Of a stretch of 64,000 nt of DNA, positions 34,301 to 45,793 are shown piece after piece; the stretch's first letter is position 1, and every line of letters begins with the position of its first letter. Under the pieces are notes generated by a model. The model was not told the origin of the DNA and did not search any database. It saw only the letters and a program-made list of their open reading frames with translations. A program made the position numbers and the translations under genes. This stretch comes from Rhexocercosporidium sp. MPI-PUGE-AT-0058 (lineage: Eukaryota > Ascomycota > Leotiomycetes > Helotiales), in assembly GCA_020746875.1 (NCBI GenBank), contig JAGTJL010000018.1, forward strand, positions 1,116,001 to 1,180,000. The letters are read 5' to 3'.

Positions 34301-36433
34301 TCTTCGCTAAAAAGGCCGACGGCAATCTCCGGCTTTACATCGACTACCGGAAGCTAAATGCTTTATTAAAGAAGGATTTATATTTAATTCCTTTAATTAA
34401 TGAAATAATAACTTGTATTTATAAAGTAAAAATCTTTATAAAGCTTAATATTTAATAAGCCTTTTACCGCATTTATATATTCCCTAAAAATAAAGATTAT
34501 ACGACCTTCCGCACTCGATATAATACGTATAAATATAAAGTCCTTTCCTTTAGCCTTATAAATAGCCCGGCGACTTTTTAGCGATTTATTAACGATATTT
34601 TAATAGAGTATTTAAACGACTTTTACGCGGCTTATATAAACGATATCTTTATATATTTAATAACCCTTAAGGAGCATAAGGTTTAAGTTAAGAAAGTAAT
34701 AGTAATATTATAAGCGCATAGACTATAAGCCGATATTAAGAAGTCCGAGTTTAGCGTATAAAAAACGAAGTTTTTAGGTTTTATTATTAACGTTAATAAT
34801 ATAAAAGTAAACTTAAAAAAGGTTAGCGTAATTAAGGACTAAAAATACGCCGGTAACGTATATAACGTATAAAGTTACTTTAAGTTTTATAATTTTTATC
34901 GCCGGTTTATTAAGGACTATAGTCGCATTACTTGACCCCTTATAATACTTATTAAAAAAGACATGCCCTTTGACTTTAATAACGCTTACAAAAACGCGTA
35001 AAAAACTCTTTAAGAAGCCCTTTAATTTACATTAGTCTTTTATTATTATAATTTAATAAAGTAAACGCGGCTAAAGACCGACTCTTTTAATAAAGTCGTT
35101 ATTAATATATTATTTTAACTTTAAAAAGACGGCATTTTTTACTTTATAAGTTACTTTTTTAAGATTATAATAAATCTTGAGCTTAATTATTTAATTTATA
35201 ATAAAGAGATATTAGTAATCTTTCGGTTATTTAAGTAATATCGCCCGGAATTATTAAGTACTTAAAAAAACGTATATATATATACGGATTATTAAGCCTT
35301 AAAGTACTTTATGATTATTAAGGATTTTACGGCTAAGTAAGCACGTTAGGCTGAGTTTTTTACGGAATTTTATTTCATAATTATATATTATATTAAAATT
35401 ATTAATACTTTTATTAATACTCTTTCTTAAAGAGATTAAGACCTTATAGTAATAAAGGCTTATAAGCGAGCTATTCGTAGTTAACAACTTATTATAAACG
35501 ACAAAATCGACCTTTTAATTACCGCTAACCTTTAGCTAATAGCCGTCGACTTTTTTAAGCCGTCGCGACTGCCTAATCGAGAAATATATTAAGCGTGGTT
35601 TTCTAAACGAGTAATTAAATTAATAAATAAAACACTTTTAAGAAAAAAACGTCCCTTAGTCGAGGCCGCTTAATTAAAGTATTTAAATATATTTTTTTCT
35701 TATAAAACTACTCTTTATTTAATAACGGCGCAAAATGTTTAATTAAAAATTATAAGGCGGTATATGTAAAGTAATTATATAGCCGCTACTTTAGCTGCCT
35801 CTTTAGCCTTTATAAAAATAAATTAAAAAGTAAACTAAAAGGTAAACTAAAAGCCAAACTAGGAGTTAAACTAAGAGTTAAATTAAGAAGTAAAGTAAGC
35901 TTTAAAATAAGATTACGTATTAATTAACTTAGAAGCACTTGCCGCGAAAGAGCTAGACTTTAACTCTATAATTATATATAATATCGCTGAATATAACGTA
36001 ATAAATTAAGTGCTTATAGTTAATAAAGAGTCTCTTTTATTAAAGCCTCTTCGATAAAAAGCCCGCGAGAACGACTTAGATTACGAGTTGTCGAATAATA
36101 AGCTTCTTTTTTAAGGCCGTCTGGAAGTACTTATAAAACCGCCGGAGCTTTATACGTTATTATTACGTTATATGTATTTATAACTTTTAATTACTTATAT
36201 TAAAATTAAAAAGATAAAGGTTATATTAAGCCGTAAATATTATTAGAATAGCCTTTTTATAAACGTAAGCCGCTATATAATAAATTATAATTACTTTAAG
36301 CAAAAGGCTAAAAGAAATAAAATACTTAGTTTTTTATACTTTTTGCTTATTTTCGCTTGGCCGTATTAATACTTTATAATAGATTTTATAAAGTTGCTAT
36401 TAAATAAAAGTAATTATAATTTCGTTATAATTA
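31400..36433 (+). pseudogene. Gypsy gag-pro-pol, upstream part, RIP-degraded
   Basis: Gag is followed in one frame to a zinc-knuckle relic at about 32852-32900 (TCLYYNKTSYxASDC, with the second Cys and the His changed to Tyr). Pro-pol is in the frame one base back: a protease C-terminal loop DVLIGRKFLEYYDL near 33361; reverse transcriptase with LFAKKADGNLRLYIDYRKLN near 34300 and AYINDIFIYL (for YIDD) near 34630; RNase H; and the integrase zinc region near 36100-36320 followed by FIIDFIKLL near 36370. It would produce the structural and enzymatic proteins needed to copy the element. Dozens of TAA/TAG codons make it inactive. The frame resumes at 44395 after the nested insertion. Confidence 0.85.
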
Positions 36434-36617
36434 TATCGTATAAGCACGGGCAGCTGCTCTCTTGGCACTGCACGTGACCTAATTAGGTTCTGCTACTGTA
36501 GACCGCCTTCAGGAGAACAACTGTTTTCTCCTGATACTTAGAGCTTGAAAAATAATAATTAATTACTTTAATTTAATTATAATTATTTATAATACTTTAA
36601 TCTACTTGTATATTATA
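36434..36617 (+). repeat. 5' LTR of the nested copia element
   Basis: 184 bp, same length as its partner. It shares CACGGGCAGCTGCTCTCTT and CACTGCACGTGACCTAATTA with the right copy and differs mainly by transitions. Confidence 0.9.
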
Positions 36618-36939
36618 ATTATAAGCCCTGTTGACGAAATTATTAAGTTAGTATTCTTCCTTTTGTGCGTTATTAATTTAAATAAAGCTTATAAGGTAAG
36701 TTTGTAAGTAAAGAGTATTTATTATACGTTATAGAGTTTTCTATTTTATTATAAAGTATAATTTATATTACTGTTTTCCACTAATTCTTCGATTCCACTC
36801 TGGACGAGTATAAAAGCCGAGCAATTAGACTTAATACTTCTTTAATCTTTCCTCCCTTATCGAATACTCGGAGCTTACGAAAGCAACTCATTCGCTATAA
36901 TAAACTTAACTTTAGTTTCTTTTTTAAATAATCGAACTC

Positions 36940-39900
36940 CTTTTAATTACGATAAGCGCATTTAAACTCTTTAATATTAAGCGTTTAAATCCTTTTATAT
37001 CTTTTATAAGATATAAAATTTAATAAACCTTATATTATTAATTACTCTTAACTTTTTCGACGCTGAACCGAAACCCTTATTACTAAACGATTTAAAAATA
37101 CAATAAGATAAAGAAGCTATTAAGCACAACTTTTAAGCTTAGGCGAAGTAAGACGAAAATACTCGCGACTTTACAGAAAAAGGCTTTAAGCCGAGCGTAT
37201 TACTACCGGTAAAGGCTATAATTGAGAATGTAGCTTTAATATATATTACTCTTATGAGAAAACACGTAAAGAAGCTCGTATAATAAACGGAAAAGGCTCG
37301 AGCTTATAAAGTAGCTTATAAATGGATTTAGGAAATAATTAATTCTTTTATTTATTAAGGAGTAATTAAAGAATGCGAGAACGAGTAAGTTCGTATGGAA
37401 AAGGAGTAGTTAACTGAGATAATAAACGGAGACTTTTAATTAAAATCATAGATTCTTTAGTTGCTTCTTCGGATCCTTAAAAGAGATTACGCCTTTTTGG
37501 AAATAAGTACTCGTACGTTAATATAATCTATTTATAAGAAGAAGCTCGCTATTATTAAGATAAAGCGAGTTAATCTTAAAAAATAGCTTTAAGAATAAAA
37601 AGCGGCTTATTAAGATATTCTTTTATACGACTTACTAAACGTTAAAAGACCGCTAGTAGTGCTTGACTTTATTAAAGCGGTATAAGAAAAGCTCGCACCA
37701 GAATAAGCGCGCGAACGGCACTCTGAATTACTGAGAAATAATGCTCTCGGGGTAGCAAATTAATACTTTTTATTTAATTACGTTAATTAATTATTTATTT
37801 TTAACGAAGAATTACTTATAGCTTTTAAATAATAAAAGATAATAAGCTTATATATTATTTTTAAAGGAAGATTAAATACTTTTATAACTCCGTCGGTTTA
37901 ACGAAACTAATCGTTAAATACGCAAGTAAATACCTGCTTATATAAGTATTACTTTTATTATTATAAGGCTATTAATTATCATAGACTTCGGTATTATTAC
38001 GACGGCTCGACGGCGAGCAACCTCAAGAACTTATTATTAGTAAAGGAAATTAAAGAAACTCGACTCCGATTAAAAAACGACTTCCTTAATCTTCGCCGAG
38101 AAATTACTAAATTCAATAAGAATATATTATTAATAGCGTAATTAGTTTCTGAATTGCCTTTCGGTAATTCCTTTTTTACTTAGGCATTAATAGCTTTTAT
38201 AATTCTAAAGCTAATTGCTTTAGTAAAAGTAAAATACTTTAAAAACGTTTAAGCTTACTTTATAAGCTCTGAATTTCTCGACGAAGCTCTTATTACTGCG
38301 AGGGTATACGCTATTATAGATATAGATCGCTATCCGCTCGCAGAGAGCACTTTGCTTAATAACGGAGCTGCTATTTATTTAGTAAATTCAAAAGCTTTCC
38401 TTATCCCCGAAAGCTTTATTAAATCTATTACGGATGATAGCGTTAAGGCCGGAACGTTAAGCTTAATAATTAAAAGCCGCGGTACTCGAGTCTTTAAAAG
38501 TACTTTCCATAACTTTAACGGACCGAATATAAGCGATTTAACTCTTTCGAACGTCGCTGTCGTTAAAAGCTTTAATATTAATATTATTTCAAAAGCTCGC
38601 CTTTTATAAATAAGAGTTTAATATAATAATTTAAATTACACTTTATATATAAAAACAGCTAAAAATAATCTGATTTTAAAGTAATTATAATAATAATTTA
38701 ACTTAACTTTCTTTAAATATAAGCCTTTTAATTACTCTTCGGTTTCTTCAACTATTCGCTGTATTTTAACTCGCCTAAATTATAGCTTTCTAATATTTCT
38801 AACGCTAAAGAAGAGCATCCGTTAAAGTTTTTAATTAAGTAGACGATATTTAAAGCTACGAGTCGACGAAGCTTACTTATAGTATTTGCGCGTAAGTTAC
38901 TTAAGAAAGAAAGCTTTAGAAAACCTAATAAAAAATACGCATAATATCGAGATTTAAGGCTTAACTCAGTTGGAATACGAGTATTATACGATAGCTATAG
39001 TATAGTAAATAATAAGTCGTTATTAATTAAAAAAAGCAATTATTCGTCTTTTTTATTATATTTCTTAAGATTTATTCGATTTTTTAATAAAATTTAACGA
39101 GAATAATTAGCTTTTATTAATTAAAGATAAATATAATAAGAAATTTTATAAGCGGCTTTTAAAAACTAAAAAGTTGATCGCCGTTTTAAATACTCTTAAA
39201 CCGTTTAAGGCGTAAATAAGACGTTAATTCGGGCTCTCGGTTTACAAAATACGTTAAAATAATAATACTTTAATTATAAGGATTAATAAATTAATTAAAT
39301 ATGAAAAGTAATATAAGAAAAATAATATTAATATTGAATTTATTTTCTTATATATATATTAACTTAATAAAAGAATTAAGCGCGTAAGTAAAGAAATAAT
39401 CGATTAATTAATTAAGATGCGCCTTTTCGCTAATTTACCTCGGGCGCTTTAAACGGAATTAGTAATAGCGGCAATTATTCTTTATAATATAAGTCTATTT
39501 GTTCGTAAAAGCTTTAAGAGTCCGAACGAAGTATTCTAAGCCTGATTTAAGTAATATTTTCGGTATTACGACTTTAAGCTTACGCTAAAGCTAATAATCG
39601 ATTTACGGCTTGATTAAAGTAACTTATATACGTACGGCTATAAAGCTTACCTTATAATTAAAGACCGAGAAGCTCTTTATTAAAAGAAAGCTTTTAAAGT
39701 CAACTTGCGAGCGCATCTTAATTATTTAGTTAAATACGTCTTATTTAATATTTATAAGATTTAAATGCTTTAATTATAATATATAATAATAACTCGGAAT
39801 ATTACTTTTAACGAAACCTTCTTTTATTTAAGCTCTTTAAATATGGAAAGAGCGGTCGGCTAGCCGCGCTTAATATTAAAAGATCTTATAGAAATATTAA

Positions 39901-42554
39901 AAGAAGAAAAAGAAGATTAAAACGTTAGTTTTATTATAATTAACCGACTGAGCGCACTTAATATATTAGAATTAAAAATACCGTTTATTACTTTAAATAG
40001 AGAATAACTAAGCGAAGTAATAAGCGTTATAGAAGTCGACGAGCTTATAAGCTCAGAGGTATTAAAACCTTTAATTAAACTTTTAAACTCGGAGATAAAG
40101 CTATTTACTTTCCCTTTAGTTAAATTAATAAAAATAAATACGCTACTTTTAATTGATTTAATAACTCTTAATTTTATTTAGCCGCTTATTAGTAAGAACT
40201 CGGGGGTAATTCAGCTAAGAAAGAATACTAGACTTCTTATTTATAAATACTTTAATTAAGTCTTAAAACAAGCTGATATTTTAAGATAATTAGCGTTTAA
40301 GAGCGTAATTAAGAAAGGTGTCTTACGTGATATATTAAACTTTTAAAGTAATATAAGCCTTAAGCGGAAGTTAATATTATAAGTTATAATTTACTTTAGA
40401 AAGCTATATAACTGAAAGCGCGGTTTTAAGCGTCGGGGAGCACTTAAAGAAAGTATTGACTTTAAGTAATTAAAAGCTTTACTTTAAGTAACTAAATACA
40501 AAAAGTATTTGTAATTATCGGAATTAAAAGAAGATAGAGAATCAGATTTACGCTTATTACTTCCGGCTTTAATTGAATTAAATTCCGGCTTACTTAAACC
40601 TTTTAAGAAGAAAAGAATAAAAGACCGAATAATTAATAAAAGTCGAAAGACTCGAGTTAATAGTAAGGTAACGAAACCGAATCGAAGCGTTTATATAATA
40701 ATTATTAAAAAGTTAATTATAAAATTATTATAACCGTTAAGTAACCGCAAGCATTTAAAGGATTTTCTAAGGACTTTTTAGCTTAATTAAAAACTAGTGC
40801 GAAAAAACAGAAAAGACTTAGACGCAGTTCACGCTATTATATCAGCGTCTGTACTTAAAAATATCGAAATTCGATAATTAGTTAAGCTCTTACGGATTTA
40901 TTAATTATAAATGCTTAAGGACTTATTAAATTAGAAAGACTTTAAAGATTACTTGTTAAGAGAGCACTTCCGAGCCGACGCTATTAAAGAGATTATTAAC
41001 CTTAAGTCGCGTAATTATTAGAGAATCGTTAAATATACTTTTATTATTAAGCAATTAATTCCCTTAAAATAAGTATTTTACGCTAAAATCGATTCGTTAA
41101 GGTATTTAACTCGCTGTCGCTCCCGAGTCGTTATAAGAAGAGACTTATAACTTGAAACGTCAATTTTATTAATATATATAACTACTTTAGCTACTCGCTC
41201 TTTCAGAACCGCTATAGCTATTATAATTCAATTTAATTTAGAAATATTTCAATTTAATATAATAAATGCTTTTATTAACGCTAAACAAAATAAAATAAAT
41301 GCTCGCGTACGTTATTATTTACCAGACGGTTTTAAATAAGACAGAAAAGTAATAGAAGTTAATCGCGTATTTTACGGACTCAGAGATTTATCGGCGCTAT
41401 AATACGGTGACTTCACTTATATTTTAATAACTTTAAAGTTAATTACTTATAAAAAAGAGCTTTATATATTTATAAACGAGTAACGTACGGTATTTATAAT
41501 ATTTTATATCGATAATATTTAGGTGCTTTACTGCAGTTCGGCTTTTAAAGACGTCAAATTAATTATCGACGGCTTAAATATAATATATAAGCTTACCGAA
41601 AGAGAGCAAATAGAGTAGTTCTTAGGCGTTCGTATTATTAAAGATCGATTAGCGAAGATTATTTCTTTAATATACGATACTTATATTCAAAAAGTTACTC
41701 TTCGATTTAAGTTAATAGATAGAAATTATTTAAGTATATTATTACTTCAAGTCGAGCTATTAAAGAATTAAGAATAAGCTATTTTAATTTAAATTAAGGA
41801 GTTTTAAGAGAAGGTTAAATTAATACTTTATATTGTAATTATATTACGCGCAAACGTCGCTTTTACAGCTTTAAAGTTTTTTTACTTCTTAATTAATCTT
41901 TCCCGAAAGCACTTAATTATAATTAACTGGATAATTCGTTACTTTTTCGGCATTCGTTTCTTAGCGATTACTTATAATTATAAGTTACGCGACTCCTATC
42001 TTATAATAATATTAAATACTTCTTTTACGGACGATATTAAAATAAGGCGATTTTTTAATAGATATATTTTTATACTTTTTAAAAATTTAATCTTTTAAAA
42101 AGCAGCTTTATAAAATATAATTATTACGTTTATAATATAAGTAAAGCTTCTTAAAGTTAAGCGTACCAGTAAGGAACTTATAGCATTTTAGCGATTCTTT
42201 TAAGAATTACGCTTTAATATAAAAGCAATTTAAATAATTTTTTATAATAATTAATAAACGATTCAGTTAATCGTTAAAGAAAATCAGCGTATTTCTATTA
42301 AGTTATACTACGTTAATATTCAGAATATATAATTACGCTAAGAGTTTTAAAAAGATACTTTTATAATAAAATATCTTCTTATAAGTTATATGCCGGCTGA
42401 CGGATTTATTAAAAACCTTTCTCGGCAGAAATTTGAAGCATTTATTATTCTTATTAATTTAATAAATATTCGTACTTAACTAGAGCAACTCTTATAAGAG
42501 ACTCGCTTTAAAGCAGTTTTTTATATATATTCTTTATTTTTTATTTGTTCTTAA
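36940..42554 (+). pseudogene. Copia gag-pol (gag, protease, integrase, reverse transcriptase, RNase H), RIP-degraded
   Basis: A single frame carries all domains: gag helices near 37060-37700; protease near 38352 reading NNGAAIYLVN where DSGASIHLVN is expected, so the catalytic Asp is lost; an integrase C-terminal region near 39430-39910 (LFANLPRAL, then YKAYLIIKDR); reverse transcriptase near 41160-41560 (QFDI-like start, INARVRYYLPDGFK, FYIDNI for YVDD); and RNase H near 42090-42480 (IKLRYVNIQ..., YMPADGFIKNLSRQKFEAF). The start is approximate because the first codons are degraded. The TAA at 42552 may itself be a mutated Gln. Inactive. Confidence 0.85.
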
Positions 42555-42834
42555 AATAATTATATAATAAACTTACTTTTTAATTAAAGAGTTTTATTTA
42601 TATTATTATATATTCTTTTATAAAATTCTTTTTTATAAATTTTTATTTATAATTTTATCTTATTAGAGATTAATTGAGCTCGGGAGTATAAATTATTATA
42701 TTTTAAAAAGTTAATTACTTTTAACGATTCTTTAATTTAAAAGCAAACGTAAGCTTTAGTTTTTAAAATATAAAAAAATATTTAAAAAATAAGAGATTTT
42801 TAAGTTTTAAAAAACAAGAAAGTAGCTTATTTAT

Positions 42835-43770
42835 TAAAAAGAAGAAGGCCTAAAACCTCTCGAACCAGCTCGCTTAAAGTATTAATTATCATATTAATTA
42901 GCTTTTTAACGCGAGTAGCTTGAGTTTTTTACTTAAGAGTAAGAATAACTCCACGAGTAAATATAGCTTAGAAGGCTAGAACGCTAAAACCCGGGCTATA
43001 AGCGCGAATAGCTCCGGTAGTAGCCTCGGCAATAGCAGCTTTAATAATAGTAATAATAGTAAGATAATCAGCTATTCCCTTATTACTTTTCTTAACGAAG
43101 AGAGCACTCGCAGCAGTAGTAATCTTTTTTTCAGTAATATAAGCATAAGCTGCAAAAGCAACTAAAGGCTTTTCTTCTTTTTTTAAGAGATTAATTAAAT
43201 TAATTTAATTTTCTAGAAATAAAGTAAGTAATTTACTATTCTTCTTATTATTGTTATTTCTATTATTACTTCCGAATCTATTAGTAATTCCTGGAATAAC
43301 TTTATTATTAAAACTAATAGTAGCGCTAGCAGTAATAGCTTTATTAATATTACTACTTTTAAAGGCGGCACGGACCGGGATTCTTAATTACTTTAGCTTT
43401 TAAAAAAATTAATAATAAATTAAAAAGCAAGAAAAAAGCAGTTGAATCGATTTACTTTCTTGCTAGTTTTATTTTCTAACGTATTACGATATGCGAGGAA
43501 AAGAGCTTGAGTAATAGCGGGAGTAATTATGTACTTGTAGCCGGATAAGCAGGCGAAGTAGCGAGTACTTTTTCTAACGGTATTATAGTATTAACCGCTA
43601 TTTTTTATTTAGAAGGCGCTATTAATGTAGCTTAGACAGATTATTATACGAGTACTTGCTGGCTGCTTTAGAGCCCGGGGAGTAGCAGCAGTACGGCAAG
43701 GAGCGGGGGCGGGGACGGGAGCAGCCGACAATCGTGCCTTAGCGACGACTTTTTTCTTATTATTAATAAT
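42835..43770 (-). pseudogene. Possible extra antisense gene inside the nested copia element
   Basis: On the minus strand an Ala/Pro-rich start (KKVVAKARLSAAPVPAPAP, near 43770-43710) is followed by pieces such as KSTRYFACLSGYKYIITPAI and ALFLAYRNTLENKTSKK. Then, in another frame, comes a helical stretch near 43090-42850 (IADYLTIITIIKAAIAEATT, FTRGVILTLKQ-like, INMIINTLSELVREVLGLL). It needs frame changes or introns and has several stops. No family was recognised. Its position between pol and the 3' LTR is where some LTR elements carry additional or captured genes. Chance coding is not excluded. Confidence 0.3.
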
Positions 43771-44205
43771 AACTTTAATTTATTATAAATTAGCGATTAT
43801 TCTTTAATTAATTAATCTTCAATTAGTCGATCTCCGATTAGTAAATCGAAACCAATAGATCGAAAATCGAGCTACTTACCTTACTCTGGCGAGCAAATCG
43901 TCGTTCTGCTATAACGATTCTGGCGAAGCGCTTGGAAACACTTATAATATCGAAGGAAGCAGTTAATTAATTAATTAATTAATAAATTAATTAAATAATA
44001 AATCGAGAGTAATCGATTTATGAGTTATCGAGTATTTACAGGTTCAGGTTTAGTAGGAAAATCGTTAGTTCATATAATCAGGTTATTTACCTAATTACTG
44101 TATATAAGTGAATTTATTTGCTTAATTCTTTTTTATTATTTGCTCTCGCTTAATACAGCTAATTATAATAGTAATGGCTTATTATTATTAATTACTTAAG
44201 GAGTA

Positions 44206-44389
44206 TGTCGTATAGGCACGGGCAGCTGCTCTCTTAGCACTGCACGTGACCTAATTAAGTTCTGCTACTATAAACCGCTTTCAGGAGAATAACTGTTTTC
44301 TCCTAATACTTAGAGCTTGAAAAATAACAATTAATCACTTTAATTCGATTACAACTGCTTATAGTACTTTAATCCACTTCTATACCACA
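44206..44389 (+). repeat. 3' LTR of the nested copia element
   Basis: 184 bp, the better-preserved copy, ending TATACCACA directly before the AATTA duplication. Confidence 0.9.
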
Positions 44390-44394
44390 AATTA

Positions 44395-45480
44395 TTATTA
44401 ACCGCTTATTTAAGAAACCGGTCTTAATATTTTATAACGACATAATTACCGCTAAAGGTATAATTACCCTTTTCCTTGTCTATTAAACTCGTTATTTTAA
44501 TATATTAAAGTCTATTGTTTTAGACTAAGGTTTATAATTCGTTTCCTCCTTTTAAAAAGAGTATTACCGTATACTCGGCATTAAAGTAAAGTTAACGACG
44601 GTATATAACTCTAATGTCGACGACTAAACCGAGGTAATAAATTAATATATTAAATAACGGCTCCGCTCCTTTTACTATTATTATTAAGACAATTAAAATG
44701 ACTTCTCGTTTATTATAAATATTACGTAACTTACTTTATTTTACGAGTCTTTTAGTAATTTTACGCCTTTTTAATTACTTAACGGCGTAAAGTTAAGGAC
44801 TTTTTAAGACTTAATAAATTTAAAATTATTTATTATAATAATAAAAAAGCTTAATTGCGAGGAGGCTTTATAAGTCGTCTTACGTATAAAGGAGGTTATA
44901 AAAGTTATATAATTATTATTAAAGGCTTAATAAGAGAAAATGAAGCGTTTAATTAATTATAGTCGACGCGCTGTCGATTAAGACGTTAATAATTTAGTAT
45001 TAGTCGATACTTAAAATTAAAATATCGACCGTTTTTTAAAAAAACTCTTTAATAAATAGTATAGCTTAATTAAGGTATTCTTAAAGAAAGGAGAGAGTTA
45101 AAAAGTAAAGTTATTAATAGATTAAATTATATACTTTATATTTTATATTTATTCGTTACGAAAGTATATTAATAATTCCTTATTAAGGCAAGTAAGACAA
45201 ACGCTAGTACTAATTTAGCTTTTATTAAACTAAGACAAATAAAAAATTAAAGTTATATTAGGCTTTAAGGTCATAAAGAATAAGTTATTTTACCGTATTA
45301 AGTGGCTAGGCGCCGACGAGGACTTGTAATAGTATTTGTGCTCGAATGCTATAATTATACTTTATATAATTAAGAACTTTTATTTTAATAATAAAGCGGC
45401 TAAAAGACCTTTAAGGGTATTACTTTAATAGTTAAAAGTATATAATGTTAATGTCGACGATTATAACGACCTAAAAGACG
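44395..45480 (+). pseudogene. Gypsy integrase C-terminus with chromodomain, downstream part
   Basis: Subtracting the 7961 bp of nested copia plus duplication restores the same frame as the polymerase upstream. The integrase catalytic remainder (about 44395-45000) is followed at about 45240-45370 by a chromodomain-like LGFKVIKNKLFYRIKWLG and DEDL, then a basic/acidic tail. Such integrase chromodomains guide insertion toward heterochromatin in chromoviruses. Many stops. Confidence 0.75.
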
Positions 45481-45533
45481 ATATTATTATAATTATAATT
45501 ATAAAGACGTAGTTTTTCAGGAGGGGGAGGTAA

Positions 45534-45788
45534 TGTTACGACTCTTTGAGCCTCGTATTTTAATCGAGCGAGCTTGGCATTACTCGTAGCATTGCCTTAA
45601 TATAACAATTATAGCGCTAGGCTTAATCGAGAAAGGCTAGGGGGACCTTTTGTGTATTTATATTAGAGCTCCCTTTTATAAAGAGCTCTTCTTTTCTCCT
45701 TATCTTTTCTTTTTAATTTTAAGTATAGCTTTAGGTCCAAATATAAAGCTATTTCTTGCACTGTATTAACCTCTAGCCAGCCGTAACA
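45534..45788 (+). repeat. 3' LTR of the gypsy element
   Basis: 255 bp, starting TGTTACGACTC and ending GCCGTAACA, followed by target duplication GAGAT. It is less mutated than the 5' LTR. Confidence 0.92.
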
Positions 45789-45793
45789 GAGAT

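Larger units (their letters stand above)
36434..44389 (+). mobile_element. Ty1/copia retrotransposon nested in the gypsy integrase
   Basis: Two 184-bp LTRs (36434-36617 and 44206-44389) start TGTCGTATAGGCACGGGC (TATCGTATAAGC in the left copy) and end TACCACA (TATTATA in the left copy). AATTA is duplicated at 36429-36433 and 44390-44394. Gag-pol is on the plus strand, in one frame from about 36.95 to 42.55 kb. Between pol and the 3' LTR lie an unusual 1.65 kb that include a possible minus-strand coding relic. The element postdates the gypsy insertion, yet both are RIP-degraded. Confidence 0.92.
31085..45788 (+). mobile_element. Ty3/gypsy chromodomain retrotransposon containing a nested copia element
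   Basis: Two 255-bp LTRs (31085-31339 and 45534-45788) start TGTTACGACTC and end CCGTAACA (CCGTAATA in the left copy). Target duplication GAGAT flanks both ends (31080-31084 and 45789-45793). A purine tract (GGAGGGGGAGG) sits just before the 3' LTR. The element spans 14.7 kb, of which 7.96 kb is a later copia insertion; removing that and its duplicated AATTA leaves about 6.7 kb, normal for the family. Gag and pro-pol occupy different frames (remainder 2 and 1), as in families using a -1 shift. The C-terminal chromodomain groups it with chromoviruses. Confidence 0.93.
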
